This document shows, piece after piece, positions 7,004 through 15,664 of a stretch of DNA of 64,000 nt. The notes beneath the pieces are model-generated. The model saw nothing but the letters and a program-made list of their open reading frames with translations. It had not been told where the DNA came from and made no database searches. The stretch comes from Aquitalea magnusonii (lineage in GTDB: Bacteria > Pseudomonadota > Gammaproteobacteria > Burkholderiales > Chromobacteriaceae): NCBI RefSeq assembly GCF_003202035.1, contig NZ_QJKC01000006.1, forward strand, positions 1-64,000, in the 5' to 3' direction. The position numbers and the translations under genes were made by a program. Each line of letters begins with the position of its first letter. The first letter of the stretch is position 1.

Positions 7004-9835
7004 TCAGGCCAGCTTGGCCAGCTGACCTTTCACCTTGTCCATCTTGTCGTTCAGCTCGGCCAGTTGCGCCTTGTCGCGTTCCACCAGATGCGCCGGGGCC
7101 TTGTCGACATAGCCCGGCTTTTCCAGCTTGGCGCTCAGCTTGGCCAGCTCGGCCTCCAGCTTGCCCAGCTCCTTGGTGAGGCGGGCCGTTTCGGCCGCCT
7201 TGTCCACTTCCACCTTCAGCATCAGGCGGGCGTTGCCGGACATGGCCACCGGGGCGTCGTCGGCCGGCAGGGCGGCAACAATGCTGCCCTCGGTCAGGCG
7301 GGCCAGCAGCTTCAGGTAAGGGATGAAGTCCGCTACCGCAGCATCGCTGGTTTCAATGAACAGCGGCGCCTTGACGGCCGGGCCGATGCCCATTTCGCCG
7401 CGCAGGTTGCGCACCGCGTTGACCATGTCCTTGAAGGCCTCCATGCGGGCATTGGCCTCGGCATTGATCTTCTCCGGCACCGCCACCGGCCATTGCGCCA
7501 GCATGATGGAATCGGTCTTCTTGGCATTGGCCAGCGGGGCCACGGTCTGCCACAGCTCTTCGGTGATGAAGGGCATCAGCGGGTGAGTCAGGCGCAGGGC
7601 TACTTCCAGCACGCGCACGATGGTACGGCGGGTGGCGCGTTGCTGGGCTTCGTTGCCGTTTTGCAGCTGAACCTTGGCCAGTTCCACATACCAGTCGCAG
7701 TATTCGTTCCAGATGAATTCGTAAATGATCTGGGCGGCCAGGTCGAAACGGTAGGTTTCCAGCGCATTGGTCACGTCGGCTTCGGCCTGTTGCAGGCGGC
7801 CGATGATCCACTGGTCGACAAAGCTGTATTCCAGCGGCAGGCTTTCATCCTGGCCGCAGTCCTTGCCTTCCACATTCATCATCACAAAGCGGGTGGCGTT
7901 CCACAGCTTGTTGCAGAAGTTGCGGTAGCCTTCTGCCCGCTTGAAGTCGAAGTTGACGCTGCGGCCCAGGGTGGCGTAGCTGGCCATGGTGAAACGCAGG
8001 GCGTCGGTACCATAGGCCGGAATGCCTTCCGGGAACAGCTTTTCGGTGGCCTTGGCAATGGCCGGGGCTTTTTCCGGGCGGCGCAGGCCGGTGGTGCGTT
8101 TTTCGATCAGCGGTTGCAGGGCGATGCCGTCGATCAGGTCCACCGGGTCAATCACATTGCCCTCGGACTTGGACATCTTCTTGCCTTCGTGGTCGCGCAC
8201 CATGCCGTGGATGTACACGTCGCGGAACGGCACCTTGCCGGTGAAGTGCTTGGTCATCATGATCATCCGGGCCACCCAGAAGAAGATGATTTCATAACCG
8301 GTCACCAGCACATTGGAGGTGACAAAGGCATTCAGCTCTGGCGTTTCTTCCGGCCAGCCCAGAGTGGAGAACGGCACCAGGGCGGAGGAGAACCAGGTGT
8401 CCAGCACGTCCTGTTCGCGGCGCAGCGTCTTGCCCGGGGCTTGTGCCTGGGCTTCGGCTTCGCTGCGGGCGACGATGATGTTGCCGTCTTCGTCGTACCA
8501 GGCCGGAATCTGGTGGCCCCACCACAACTGGCGGCTGATGCACCAGTCCTGGATGTTGTTCATCCACTGGTTGTAGGTGTTGACCCAGTTTTCCGGGATG
8601 AAACGCACTTCGCCGGACTGTACCGCGTCGATGGCCTTGGCGGCGATGGACTGGCCGGTGGGGTCGGGCTGGCCGTTCTTGTCCACGGCGACCTTGTCCA
8701 TGGCGACAAACCACTGGTCGGTCAACAGGGGTTCGATGACGGAGCCGGTACGGTCGCCACGCGGCACCATCAGCTTGTGCGGTTTGGTTTCCAGCAGCAG
8801 GCCCTGGGCTTCCAGGTCGGCCAGCATGGCCTTACGGGCGGCGCTGGTGCTGAGGCCGGCATAGGCGGCCGGCAGGTCGATGCTGCCTTGTACCGAGCCG
8901 TCGAAGCCGAACACCTGGGCACGGGCCAGCATGGTGGCTTCCAGGCTCATCACATTGATCAGCGGGGTGTTGTGGCGCTTGCCCACCTGGTAGTCGTTGA
9001 AGTCGTGCGCCGGGGTGATCTTGACGAAGCCGGTGCCAAAGGCGGCATCCACGTAGTCGTCGGCAATCACCGGGATGGTGCGGCCGGTCAGCGGCAGTTC
9101 CAGCTGCTTGCCCAGCAGGTGCTGGTAGCGTTCGTCGCTGGGGTTGATGGCCACGGCCACGTCGCCCAGCAGGGTTTCCGGACGGGTGGTGGCCACGGTG
9201 ACAAACTCGTCGCTACCGACTACCGGGTATTTGATGTGCCACATATGGCCGTCTTCTTCCTCGGAAACCACTTCGAGGTCGGAGATGGCGGTACCCAGTT
9301 TCGGGTCCCAGTTGGACAGGCGCTTGCCACGGTAGATCAGGCCTTGCTCGAACAGGCGCACGAACACTTCGGTCACCACTTCGGCGCGCACATCGTCCAT
9401 GGTGAAGTATTCACGGCTCCAGTCCACCGAGCAGCCCACGCGGCGCATCTGGCTGGTAATGGTGCCGCCGGATTTTTCCTTCCATTCCCACACCTTGGCG
9501 GTAAACGCGTCGCGGCCCATGTCGTGGCGGTTGATGCCCTGCTCGGCCAGCTGGCGTTCCACCACGATCTGGGTGGCGATGCCGGCGTGGTCGGTACCGG
9601 GAATCCATACCGTGTTGTTGCCCTTCATGCGGTAGTAGCGCGTCAGGCCATCCATGATGGTCTGGTTGAAGGCGTGACCCATGTGCAGGGTGCCGGTGAC
9701 ATTGGGCGGCGGCAGCTGGATGGCAAAGGAAGGCTTGGTGGTGTCCATGCTCGGCTTGAAATAGCCGGCCTGTTCCCATTGGTCGTACCAGCGACGTTCG
9801 ATATCGCCCGGTTCAAAGCTCTTGGCAAGTTCCAT
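7004..9835 (-). CDS. valS: valyl-tRNA synthetase
   Basis: This 943-residue class I synthetase charges tRNA-Val in the cytoplasm. The HIGH-type motif is HMGH (51-54), and KMSKS is at 553-557. The C-terminal ~65 residues form the expected lysine/glutamate-rich coiled coil ([20 protein letters not shown]). Length is normal for bacterial ValS (about 940-950). The 3' end is exactly the segment found again as a relic at 1907-2150. It is transcribed alone, with its own terminator. Confidence 0.97.
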   Translation of the reverse strand: MELAKSFEPGDIERRWYDQWEQAGYFKPSMDTTKPSFAIQLPPPNVTGTLHMGHAFNQTIMDGLTRYYRMKGNNTVWIPGTDHAGIATQIVVERQLAEQGINRHDMGRDAFTAKVWEWKEKSGGTITSQMRRVGCSVDWSREYFTMDDVRAEVVTEVFVRLFEQGLIYRGKRLSNWDPKLGTAISDLEVVSEEEDGHMWHIKYPVVGSDEFVTVATTRPETLLGDVAVAINPSDERYQHLLGKQLELPLTGRTIPVIADDYVDAAFGTGFVKITPAHDFNDYQVGKRHNTPLINVMSLEATMLARAQVFGFDGSVQGSIDLPAAYAGLSTSAARKAMLADLEAQGLLLETKPHKLMVPRGDRTGSVIEPLLTDQWFVAMDKVAVDKNGQPDPTGQSIAAKAIDAVQSGEVRFIPENWVNTYNQWMNNIQDWCISRQLWWGHQIPAWYDEDGNIIVARSEAEAQAQAPGKTLRREQDVLDTWFSSALVPFSTLGWPEETPELNAFVTSNVLVTGYEIIFFWVARMIMMTKHFTGKVPFRDVYIHGMVRDHEGKKMSKSEGNVIDPVDLIDGIALQPLIEKRTTGLRRPEKAPAIAKATEKLFPEGIPAYGTDALRFTMASYATLGRSVNFDFKRAEGYRNFCNKLWNATRFVMMNVEGKDCGQDESLPLEYSFVDQWIIGRLQQAEADVTNALETYRFDLAAQIIYEFIWNEYCDWYVELAKVQLQNGNEAQQRATRRTIVRVLEVALRLTHPLMPFITEELWQTVAPLANAKKTDSIMLAQWPVAVPEKINAEANARMEAFKDMVNAVRNLRGEMGIGPAVKAPLFIETSDAAVADFIPYLKLLARLTEGSIVAALPADDAPVAMSGNARLMLKVEVDKAAETARLTKELGKLEAELAKLSAKLEKPGYVDKAPAHLVERDKAQLAELNDKMDKVKGQLAKLA

Positions 9836-10009
9836 GGTGGTGAATGGTGCGTCTTATGCTGAAAAAATGGGTCGATTATACCCTTTTTTGCGGTGTTCTC
9901 CGAGCCGCTGGCAGCGGGCATTTGTTGTTGGTTTAACACAAGCTTTACTGACAGATAGTCTGGCTTCGTCAATAATGCGGAAATCTATCTTGACGGACAG
10001 CAATTCACC

Positions 10010-11281
10010 ATGAGCACGGCAGCCCCGCGCATTCTCGTGATCGAAGACAGCCTGATGCTGATCCGTCCGCTATGCCGGATGGTCAACAAGCAGGGCTTTG
10101 TCGCGGTTCCCGTCACCAGCATGGCCGAAGTCCGCCAGGCACTGGCGGACGACCCGCGCTTCATGGCTGCCGTGGCGGATTATTGTCTGCCGGACGCGCC
10201 CAACGGCGAAGTGCTGCCGCTCTTGCTGGAAAACCGCATTCCCACCGTGGTGCTGACCGCGCATAACGACATGCAGACGCGTGAACGCGTGCTGTGCATG
10301 CCGGTGGTGGACTACATCCCCAAGGAAAGCCCGTCCGCCTTTGAATACGTGATGAAGATGCTGCGCCGCATCCGCATCAATCCCGGCATCAAGGTGCTGG
10401 TGGTGGACGATTCACAAGCGGTGCGCCAGTTCTTGCGCCTGCAGCTGGAGCGCCATCTCTATCAGGTACTGGAAGCCGCCGATGCCGAAGAGGCACTGGG
10501 CATACTGCGGCACGAATCCGGCATCAAGCTGGTGCTGACCGATCACGACATGCCGGGCATGGACGGGGTACGCATGACCAGCACGGTGCGCCGCTTTCTC
10601 GACCACACCCGCCTGGCCATCATCGGCATTTCCGGCAGCCAGGACCCCACCATGACCGCCCGCTTCATCAAGGCCGGGGCGGATGACTATCTGCAAAAGC
10701 CCTTCAATTACGAAGAATTCTTCTGTCGCGTCACCCGTAACGTGGAATTTGTGGAAAACCTGCAGGCGCTGCAGGAATCCGCCAACAAGGACCCGCTGTC
10801 CGGCCTGTCCAACCGTCGTCATTTTTTCGAGCAGGTGGCCAGCCTGCGCCACAACTACAGCGTGGCGGTGCTGGACATCGACCTGTTCAAGCGCATCAAC
10901 GATGGCTTTGGCCATGATATCGGCGACCAGGTGATCTGCCAGACGGCGCGCTTGCTGGAATCGTTTTTCCCGGACGACATCATCGCCCGCTTCGGTGGCG
11001 AGGAATTTGTCATCCTGGCACAGCCGCTGGACGCCCCCGACATGCTGCGCCAGCTGGACAAGCTGCGGCGGGCGCTGGCCAATCTCAGCATCAGCACGCC
11101 ACTGGGCGATCTGCGCTTCACGGTCAGCATCGGCATGGCCGCTGCCGAGGAAGCCGATATCAGCACCCTGCTGAAACAGGCCGACAACTATCTGTACCAG
11201 GCCAAGCACAATGGCCGCAACCAGGTATGCGGCGGCATCATCGACCAGACCAGCGACCCGGCCTCCGTGGCATCGGCATGA
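10010..11281 (+). CDS. dual-receiver GGDEF response regulator
   Basis: This 423-residue protein contains two receiver domains (about 7-120 and 128-245) and a GGDEF domain (about 260-410). The likely phosphoacceptors are D57 (VADYCLPD) and D178 (LTDHDMPGMDG). The catalytic motif is GGEEF at 329-333, an accepted active variant. The RxxD inhibitory site is not conserved (F320-D323), so product inhibition at this site is unlikely. It should make cyclic di-GMP in response to phosphorylation. No histidine kinase gene is adjacent, so the partner is elsewhere. Confidence 0.92.
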   Translation: MSTAAPRILVIEDSLMLIRPLCRMVNKQGFVAVPVTSMAEVRQALADDPRFMAAVADYCLPDAPNGEVLPLLLENRIPTVVLTAHNDMQTRERVLCMPVVDYIPKESPSAFEYVMKMLRRIRINPGIKVLVVDDSQAVRQFLRLQLERHLYQVLEAADAEEALGILRHESGIKLVLTDHDMPGMDGVRMTSTVRRFLDHTRLAIIGISGSQDPTMTARFIKAGADDYLQKPFNYEEFFCRVTRNVEFVENLQALQESANKDPLSGLSNRRHFFEQVASLRHNYSVAVLDIDLFKRINDGFGHDIGDQVICQTARLLESFFPDDIIARFGGEEFVILAQPLDAPDMLRQLDKLRRALANLSISTPLGDLRFTVSIGMAAAEEADISTLLKQADNYLYQAKHNGRNQVCGGIIDQTSDPASVASA

Positions 11282-11346
11282 AAAAAGGAGGAAGTCCCCT
11301 CCCCCCTTTCACCCCTGGCCGTGCTGCAGCCGCCGCCGCACGCCGC

Positions 11347-11685
11347 TCAATGACTGGCCGACTTGGAAAACAGGTTCAGCACCAGCACCCCGCCCATGAT
11401 CATGCCAATGCCGATCATGGCCGGCACATCCAGCTTTTGCCCGTATAGCTGCCAGGCCACCAGCGACACCAGCACGATGCCCACGCCGGACCAGATGGCG
11501 TACACCACCCCTACCGGCACATGACGCAGGGTCAGCGACAGCATGTAAAAGGAAATCATGTAGCCGATGGCCGTGACCAGCGACGGCCCCAGCCGGGTAA
11601 AGCCCTCGGTCAGCTTCATCGACGAGGTGGCCACCACCTCGGACAGAATGGCGACCGCCAGGAACATCCACGCATTATTCATCAT
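11347..11685 (-). CDS. small multidrug resistance (SMR) transporter
   Basis: This 112-residue protein has four membrane helices and the SMR signature. The proton- and drug-binding Glu lies in the first helix (AILSEVVATSSMK), and YAIWSGVGIV is in the third. Such proteins export cationic compounds by proton antiport as dimers. The start ATG at 11685 overlaps the stop of the upstream PACE gene by one base and has GGAGAG before it, so the two are translationally coupled. Subtype (EmrE-like drug exporter or guanidinium exporter) cannot be settled; WSGVG and the single-gene form favour EmrE-like. Confidence 0.9.
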   Translation of the reverse strand: MMNNAWMFLAVAILSEVVATSSMKLTEGFTRLGPSLVTAIGYMISFYMLSLTLRHVPVGVVYAIWSGVGIVLVSLVAWQLYGQKLDVPAMIGIGMIMGGVLVLNLFSKSASH

Positions 11686-12155
11686 CACTCTCCTGCAACG
11701 CCCTCGGCGCGAAGCCGGGCAGTATGCCTGCGCTGCATGACACGCAGACGAATCCGGTCGTAAGCCAGATTGAACACATAGGTATAGGGCAGGAAGAAGG
11801 CAAAAAAGCCCAGGTCCAGCAAAAATGCCTGCCACAGCGACACCGCCAGCCACCACGCCGCCAACGGCACCAGCATCACCACCAGCCCCCCTTCGAACAG
11901 CAAGGCATGCGCGCTGCGGACCCACACCGTACGTGTCAGCCCCCAGCGCCGTTCCGCTCGCTCGAACAGGGCGTTGAACAGCATGTTGAACAACATGGCC
12001 ACGCTGGACATCATCAGTGCCAGCACGCCCATATGACCCAGGCCGGTATCCATCACCAGCGAGGCCAGCGGCACCAGCAGGATCATGGCGCACAGCTCGT
12101 ACAGCACGGCATGGAAAAACCGCTCGCTGACAGGCTTGTCGTGTTGTGTCTGCAT
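11685..12155 (-). CDS. PACE-family multidrug efflux protein
   Basis: This 156-residue inner-membrane protein has two tandem bacterial transmembrane pair units, each of two helices, as in the PACE (AceI-like) proton-coupled exporters of chlorhexidine and related biocides. Residues near the N-terminus (RFFHAVLYELCAM) and FNMLFN match the family. I chose the ATG at 12155, which has GGAGAAAACACC before it, over the upstream in-frame start at 12203. It is the first gene of a two-gene operon with the SMR gene, divergent from a LysR regulator. Confidence 0.85.
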   Translation of the reverse strand: MQTQHDKPVSERFFHAVLYELCAMILLVPLASLVMDTGLGHMGVLALMMSSVAMLFNMLFNALFERAERRWGLTRTVWVRSAHALLFEGGLVVMLVPLAAWWLAVSLWQAFLLDLGFFAFFLPYTYVFNLAYDRIRLRVMQRRHTARLRAEGVAGE

Positions 12156-12255
12156 GGTGTTTTCTCCGGCGAATACTGCGGACTGGTTCTGATCGGGTGA
12201 CATTGTGATTGGTTTGACGGATAGTTAAAAAATAAAACCCATCGGAAAGTCCGAT

Positions 12256-13122
12256 ATGTCACTGTCACTAGACGCCATCGCCGCCTTCAGCAGCGCCGCC
12301 GAACTGGGCTCCTTCTCCGCCGCCGCCCGCCGCTTGGGCAAGAGCCAGTCCACCATCAGCGAAGCCATTGCCAACCTGGAAATCGACCTGGGCGTCAGCC
12401 TGTTCGAGCGCAGCGGACGCCAGCCGGTACTGACCCCGGCCGGCCAGCAATTGCTCAGCCATGCCCGCCAGCTACTGGATGCCAGCGATGCGCTGGGCCG
12501 GGTGGCCGGCCTCCTGGGCGGCGGGCTGGAGCCACGGCTGACCATTGTGCTGTCCGACACCTTCCAGTCGCAGGCGCTGGAGCAGATGCTGCGGCGTTTC
12601 GAACAGCAGTTTCCGGCGCTGGAACTGGAAACGCTGGTGGCAGAAAAGGAAGACGTGATCGACCTGGTGGAAAGTGGCCGTGCCCAGCTCGGCTTTGTCT
12701 CGGGCCTGGCGCGCTATCCGGCCGACATCGGCCATTACCCCATGGCAGATGCCAGCCAGAGCAATCTGTATGTGGCCAGTGGCCACCCGCTGGCGACACT
12801 GCCGGAAGTCAGCCGCGAACAACTGGCGGCCGAGCGCGAGCTGCGGCTGAACACCTATTACGGCCCACCCAGCGCCACGCTGAGCGCACGCTGCTGGTCC
12901 GCCCCCAGCTATCTGCTGCTATTGGAAATGACACGGCTGGGTTTTGGCTGGGCCGAACTGCCCTGCTGGCTGGCAGTCAACTTTGGCGGAGATGAACTAC
13001 AGGCGCTGAATGTCGCCGGCTGGCCCAAATCAGTCCGGGTGGACCTGGTGTGGTCGCACGCCCGCCAGCCCGGCCGGGCCGCGGCCTGGGTGCTGGCGCA
13101 GTTGATGGGGACGGGGGGATAG
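12256..13122 (+). CDS. LysR-family regulator, divergent from the efflux genes
   Basis: This 288-residue protein has an N-terminal winged helix (LDAIAAFSSAAELGSFSAAARRLGKS onward; residues about 5-65) and a C-terminal effector-binding domain (about 90-285). LysR regulators usually control the divergent neighbour, here the PACE-SMR operon, from the 100-base gap 12156-12255. A short palindrome, ATCGGA-AAG-TCCGAT, sits at 12240-12254, directly before the start codon, and could be an autoregulatory site. The effector is unknown; a biocide or polyamine is plausible by context only. Confidence 0.9.
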   Translation: MSLSLDAIAAFSSAAELGSFSAAARRLGKSQSTISEAIANLEIDLGVSLFERSGRQPVLTPAGQQLLSHARQLLDASDALGRVAGLLGGGLEPRLTIVLSDTFQSQALEQMLRRFEQQFPALELETLVAEKEDVIDLVESGRAQLGFVSGLARYPADIGHYPMADASQSNLYVASGHPLATLPEVSREQLAAERELRLNTYYGPPSATLSARCWSAPSYLLLLEMTRLGFGWAELPCWLAVNFGGDELQALNVAGWPKSVRVDLVWSHARQPGRAAAWVLAQLMGTGG

Positions 13123-13587
13123 CGGGTGTGACAAAGCCAGGTGGGCGGCGTCCTGTAAACCAAGTGCCGGTAACGACTTGTCAGGCAGCACGCTGGGTAG
13201 CTGGATTCCTGATCAGGGACAAGAAAATTTTATGCCAATGCGTTAGCATGGCTGCTACCGGCCAGGAGCGGCCATGCCCGAGATATGAGGCCAAGGTCTC
13301 AAGCTCGGCCAGAGCAGTTCTTCGCGTACCAGATGAGAGACGGCTGCTCTAATGTTGAAAGGAACAATAAAAATATCCAGTAAACAAGATGCGACTCAAT
13401 CATTTTATTGCCAGCATCTCCGTTCCACTGGGTTGCCATCCTCTGCCAAGAGCTTTGAAGTCAGAAGACCAGAAGGGCCTGCGGAAAACGTTTGGTCTGT
13501 CGTGAAATCCAATCCCACATTCTGATTCCGGATGCCTTGGCTGCTTGCTAACGCTTGACCGAGCGCTGACCCGCTATCGACCAGACA

Positions 13588-13622
13588 AGAAAAAAGCCAA
13601 CCGGTGATGGTTGGCTTTTTCT
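13588..13622 (-). terminator. strong hairpin terminator, U-rich on both sides
   Basis: AAGCCAACC pairs with GGTTGGCTT around a GGTGAT loop, with A-rich sequence before and T-rich after on the plus strand. It can therefore act in both directions. On the minus strand it lies directly after the tRNA-like scar, where a tRNA transcript would end. Confidence 0.8.
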
Positions 13623-13654
13623 TTTGCAGATCAAGAATCTGCCGGAATCCGGTG

Positions 13655-13683
13655 TGGAGCGGGCGATGGGAGTCAAACACGTG
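13655..13683 (-). pseudogene. tRNA-Gly-like 3' end remnant
   Basis: Read on the minus strand, the segment ends TCCCATCGCCCGCTCCA. This is what I would expect for the T-arm 3' side, acceptor strand and CCA of a glycine tRNA with a GCGGGCG acceptor. The T-loop is degraded (GTTTGACT instead of GTTCGATT) and the rest of the tRNA is missing. A terminator follows 30 bases on. Likely a scar of integration at, or deletion through, a tRNA gene. The family assignment is from memory. Confidence 0.45.
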
Positions 13684-13922
13684 GACCAGCTTCTACATCA
13701 ATGGAAGTGCTTTGACATCAAATACCAAAGCACACAATGGGCTTTTTCGCGCAGCAAGATGAGCAACTCTTTGTTTGTATCAATTCGATAGTGACTTGAA
13801 GGAGGAGTGCTGCTAAAGTCACTACTGAAATAGTACTTATGCTAATCCTCTCAACAATCTCGCTTCAGCCAGAGTGACATAGAGGATAAGTTGCCCTCCA
13901 TCCTGCATACAGGAGTAAACAA

Positions 13923-14084
13923 ATGTTCATCATTGCCGCCCCACTGGCTTATCTTGTGTTCGCATGCATGTCTGTTGGTATTGGTCATGATCTTGCCGTG
14001 CCTGCAGATCAATCCAGCCAGCAAGCGAATGCCTCTATCAAAAACAGCAGCTTGCTTGCCATCCCTGCAGATGGAAGCCAATGA
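13923..14084 (+). CDS. small hydrophobic peptide, 53 residues
   Basis: ATG at 13923 follows a good ribosome-binding site (AGGAG, seven bases before). The product has a hydrophobic N-terminus (MFIIAAPLAYLVFACMSVGI) that could be a signal peptide or single membrane helix. A polar tail (SSQQANASIKNSS) follows. I recognise no family. It stands alone between the tRNA scar and the HxlR gene, convergent with the latter. Real expression is uncertain; the ribosome-binding site and peptide character are the only support. Confidence 0.4.
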   Translation: MFIIAAPLAYLVFACMSVGIGHDLAVPADQSSQQANASIKNSSLLAIPADGSQ

Positions 14085-14140
14085 GCCGGACTGAAAGCTG
14101 AATCATCCCTGCACTGGCAGCCTGTACATTCACAGTGCTG

Positions 14141-14584
14141 TCAGCGCTCATCCGGCACAACGACTCGCATCGGACGCGTTCCGATCTTCGCACCGGTCAC
14201 TTCATCCACCGCAATCGCCTGAATTTCAGTCCCCGTTTCGGCATCAAAGAACTGCGTCAGCTTGCCACCACCGCGGTATTTGCGTCCCCACTCCCCGATC
14301 ATGAACAGCACCGGTAAAAAATCCCGACCTGCATCGGTCAACAGGTATTCCTCACGCGGCGGGTGCTCCGAGTAGCGCCGTTTTTCCAGCAGTCCTTCCT
14401 CAGTCAGTGTCGCCAAACGGCGGGTCAGCATGGTGGGTGCAATACCCATGCTCTTACGGAATTGGTCGAAACGGGTCAGTCCGGCATGGGCATCACGCAG
14501 GATCAAAATGCTCCAGGCATCACCGGCAACGCTCAGGCTGCGGGAGATCGGGCAAGGGTTCGCACAACTATTTTCTGTGTCCAT
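14141..14584 (-). CDS. HxlR-family regulator
   Basis: This 147-residue winged-helix regulator has the HxlR hallmark CPI near the N-terminus (Cys11-Pro-Ile), the recognition region (FRKSMGIAPTMLTRRLATLTEEGLL) and the wing (YSEHPPREEYLLTDAG). Redox- or electrophile-sensing relatives (HypR, YodB, QorR) use the N-terminal cysteine to sense quinones, aldehydes or disulfide stress. It is divergent from a six-gene enzyme operon with two palindromes in the gap. It is therefore very probably that operon's repressor and an autoregulator. Confidence 0.92.
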   Translation of the reverse strand: MDTENSCANPCPISRSLSVAGDAWSILILRDAHAGLTRFDQFRKSMGIAPTMLTRRLATLTEEGLLEKRRYSEHPPREEYLLTDAGRDFLPVLFMIGEWGRKYRGGGKLTQFFDAETGTEIQAIAVDEVTGAKIGTRPMRVVVPDER

Positions 14585-14598
14585 ACTATTTTGATAGT
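14585..14598. promoter_or_regulatory. palindromic operator adjacent to the HxlR start
   Basis: ACTAT-TTTG-ATAGT, a perfect inverted repeat directly upstream of the HxlR start codon. It resembles YodB/HxlR-type boxes (TACTAT...ATAGTA). Binding here would block the regulator's own translation-start region, consistent with autorepression. Confidence 0.6.
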
Positions 14599-14627
14599 GA
14601 CTTATCGGGAAATTGGTAGTATTGTTC

Positions 14628-14642
14628 GTATCACTTTGATAC
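14628..14642. promoter_or_regulatory. palindromic operator for the enzyme operon
   Basis: GTATCACTTTGATAC, a perfect 6-3-6 inverted repeat, lies 46 bases before the hydrolase start. TAGTATTG just before it could be part of the promoter. Together with the site at 14585 it suggests two HxlR dimers in the intergenic region. Confidence 0.6.
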
Positions 14643-14687
14643 TAACACTTGATGGACTGGCAATCCACCCGTCGGGAGATTTCTTTG

Positions 14688-15605
14688 ATGAGCACAAACA
14701 ATACAGGCACTTCATCGGCAGCCAAGACAGTGGCGCAGCAACATGCCGTGCATGTTGTGCAGCCGGTATGCCAAGCGAAATGGCAGGACGTCGCAACCCG
14801 TACCATTAACGCTGGCGGGGTGTCTTTTGCCTATCGCGATCTGGGCCCCGATTCCGGTGTGCCGGTTATTTTTCTGCATCACCTGATGGCAGTACTGGAC
14901 GATTGGGACCCGCGTGTTATCGATGGCATCGCCACCAAGCGTCGCGTCATCGCATTTGACAACCGCGGGGTGGGTGCCTCGACCGGGCGTGTACCCGAGA
15001 CGGTGGAAGCAATGGGGCGTGATGCCATTGCCTTTATCCGTGCCATGGGCTTTACACAGGTGGATTTGCTCGGCTTCTCCCTGGGCGGTGGCGTTGCCCA
15101 AATGGTGGCATTGCAAGCACCGGATCTGGTGCGGCGGATCGTGCTGGCCGGTACCGGGCCACGCGGTGGTGGCGGTATTGAAAAAGTGACCAAAGTGGCC
15201 GTCCTGGCCTACATCAAGGCGGCGTTGACCTGGAGCGATGCCAGACATTTTCTGTTTTTCCCTCGTACCCCTGAAGGAAAGCGCGCTGCGCGTGATTACT
15301 TCACCGCCCTGAAAATGCGGACGACTAACCGCGACAAGGGGATTTCCCTGCAAGCCAGACTTGCCCAATTGAAAGCCATCAAGACTGCTGGGTTGAGTGC
15401 GCCAGACGATCTCTCCGTGATTACGCAGCCGGTTTTTGTCGCCAACGGTGATCGTGACCTGATGGTGGACAGCAGCCATTCCGCAGACATGGCGCGCCGC
15501 TTGCCCAATGCACAACTGACGATTTATCCCGACTCAGGACACGGCGGCGTGTTCCAGCACTACCGGACGTTTGTGCCCGCCGTGTTGGACTTTCTTGCGG
15601 ATTGA
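14688..15605 (+). CDS. alpha/beta-fold hydrolase
   Basis: This 305-residue hydrolase is the first gene of the HxlR-linked operon. The triad is readable: nucleophile Ser131 in GFSLGGG, Asp255 in NGDRD, and His285 in SGHGG. The oxyanion region is FLHHLM near 62. The start at 14688 has GGGAGA nine bases before; an earlier start at 14649 would run into the operator area. The N-terminal ~35 residues are low in order and lack a clear signal peptide. The substrate is unknown; esters or lactones related to the neighbouring reductases are plausible. Confidence 0.88.
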   Translation: MSTNNTGTSSAAKTVAQQHAVHVVQPVCQAKWQDVATRTINAGGVSFAYRDLGPDSGVPVIFLHHLMAVLDDWDPRVIDGIATKRRVIAFDNRGVGASTGRVPETVEAMGRDAIAFIRAMGFTQVDLLGFSLGGGVAQMVALQAPDLVRRIVLAGTGPRGGGGIEKVTKVAVLAYIKAALTWSDARHFLFFPRTPEGKRAARDYFTALKMRTTNRDKGISLQARLAQLKAIKTAGLSAPDDLSVITQPVFVANGDRDLMVDSSHSADMARRLPNAQLTIYPDSGHGGVFQHYRTFVPAVLDFLAD

Positions 15606-15664
15606 ACTGAGCCGGTTGAGCAGACAAGACAAAAATGAAGAACCAAGGATGGAAGTTGAAAACC

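Larger units (their letters stand above)
13123..13922. other. long gene-poor region with terminator and tRNA-like scar
   Basis: About 800 bases without a credible gene. Short ORFs here have no family resemblance or ribosome-binding site. It contains a strong bidirectional hairpin terminator (about 13,588-13,622) and a sequence like the 3' end of tRNA-Gly (13,655-13,683), both described separately. A perfect 10-base palindrome CCTGATCAGG lies near 13,207. The region is less GC-rich than its neighbours. Confidence 0.55.

Noticed and set aside
7064-9862. 932-codon open frame on the plus strand
   Set aside because: It is entirely antisense to valS. Its His/Gly/Gln-rich composition is what GC-rich codons read backwards give, and it shows no domain.
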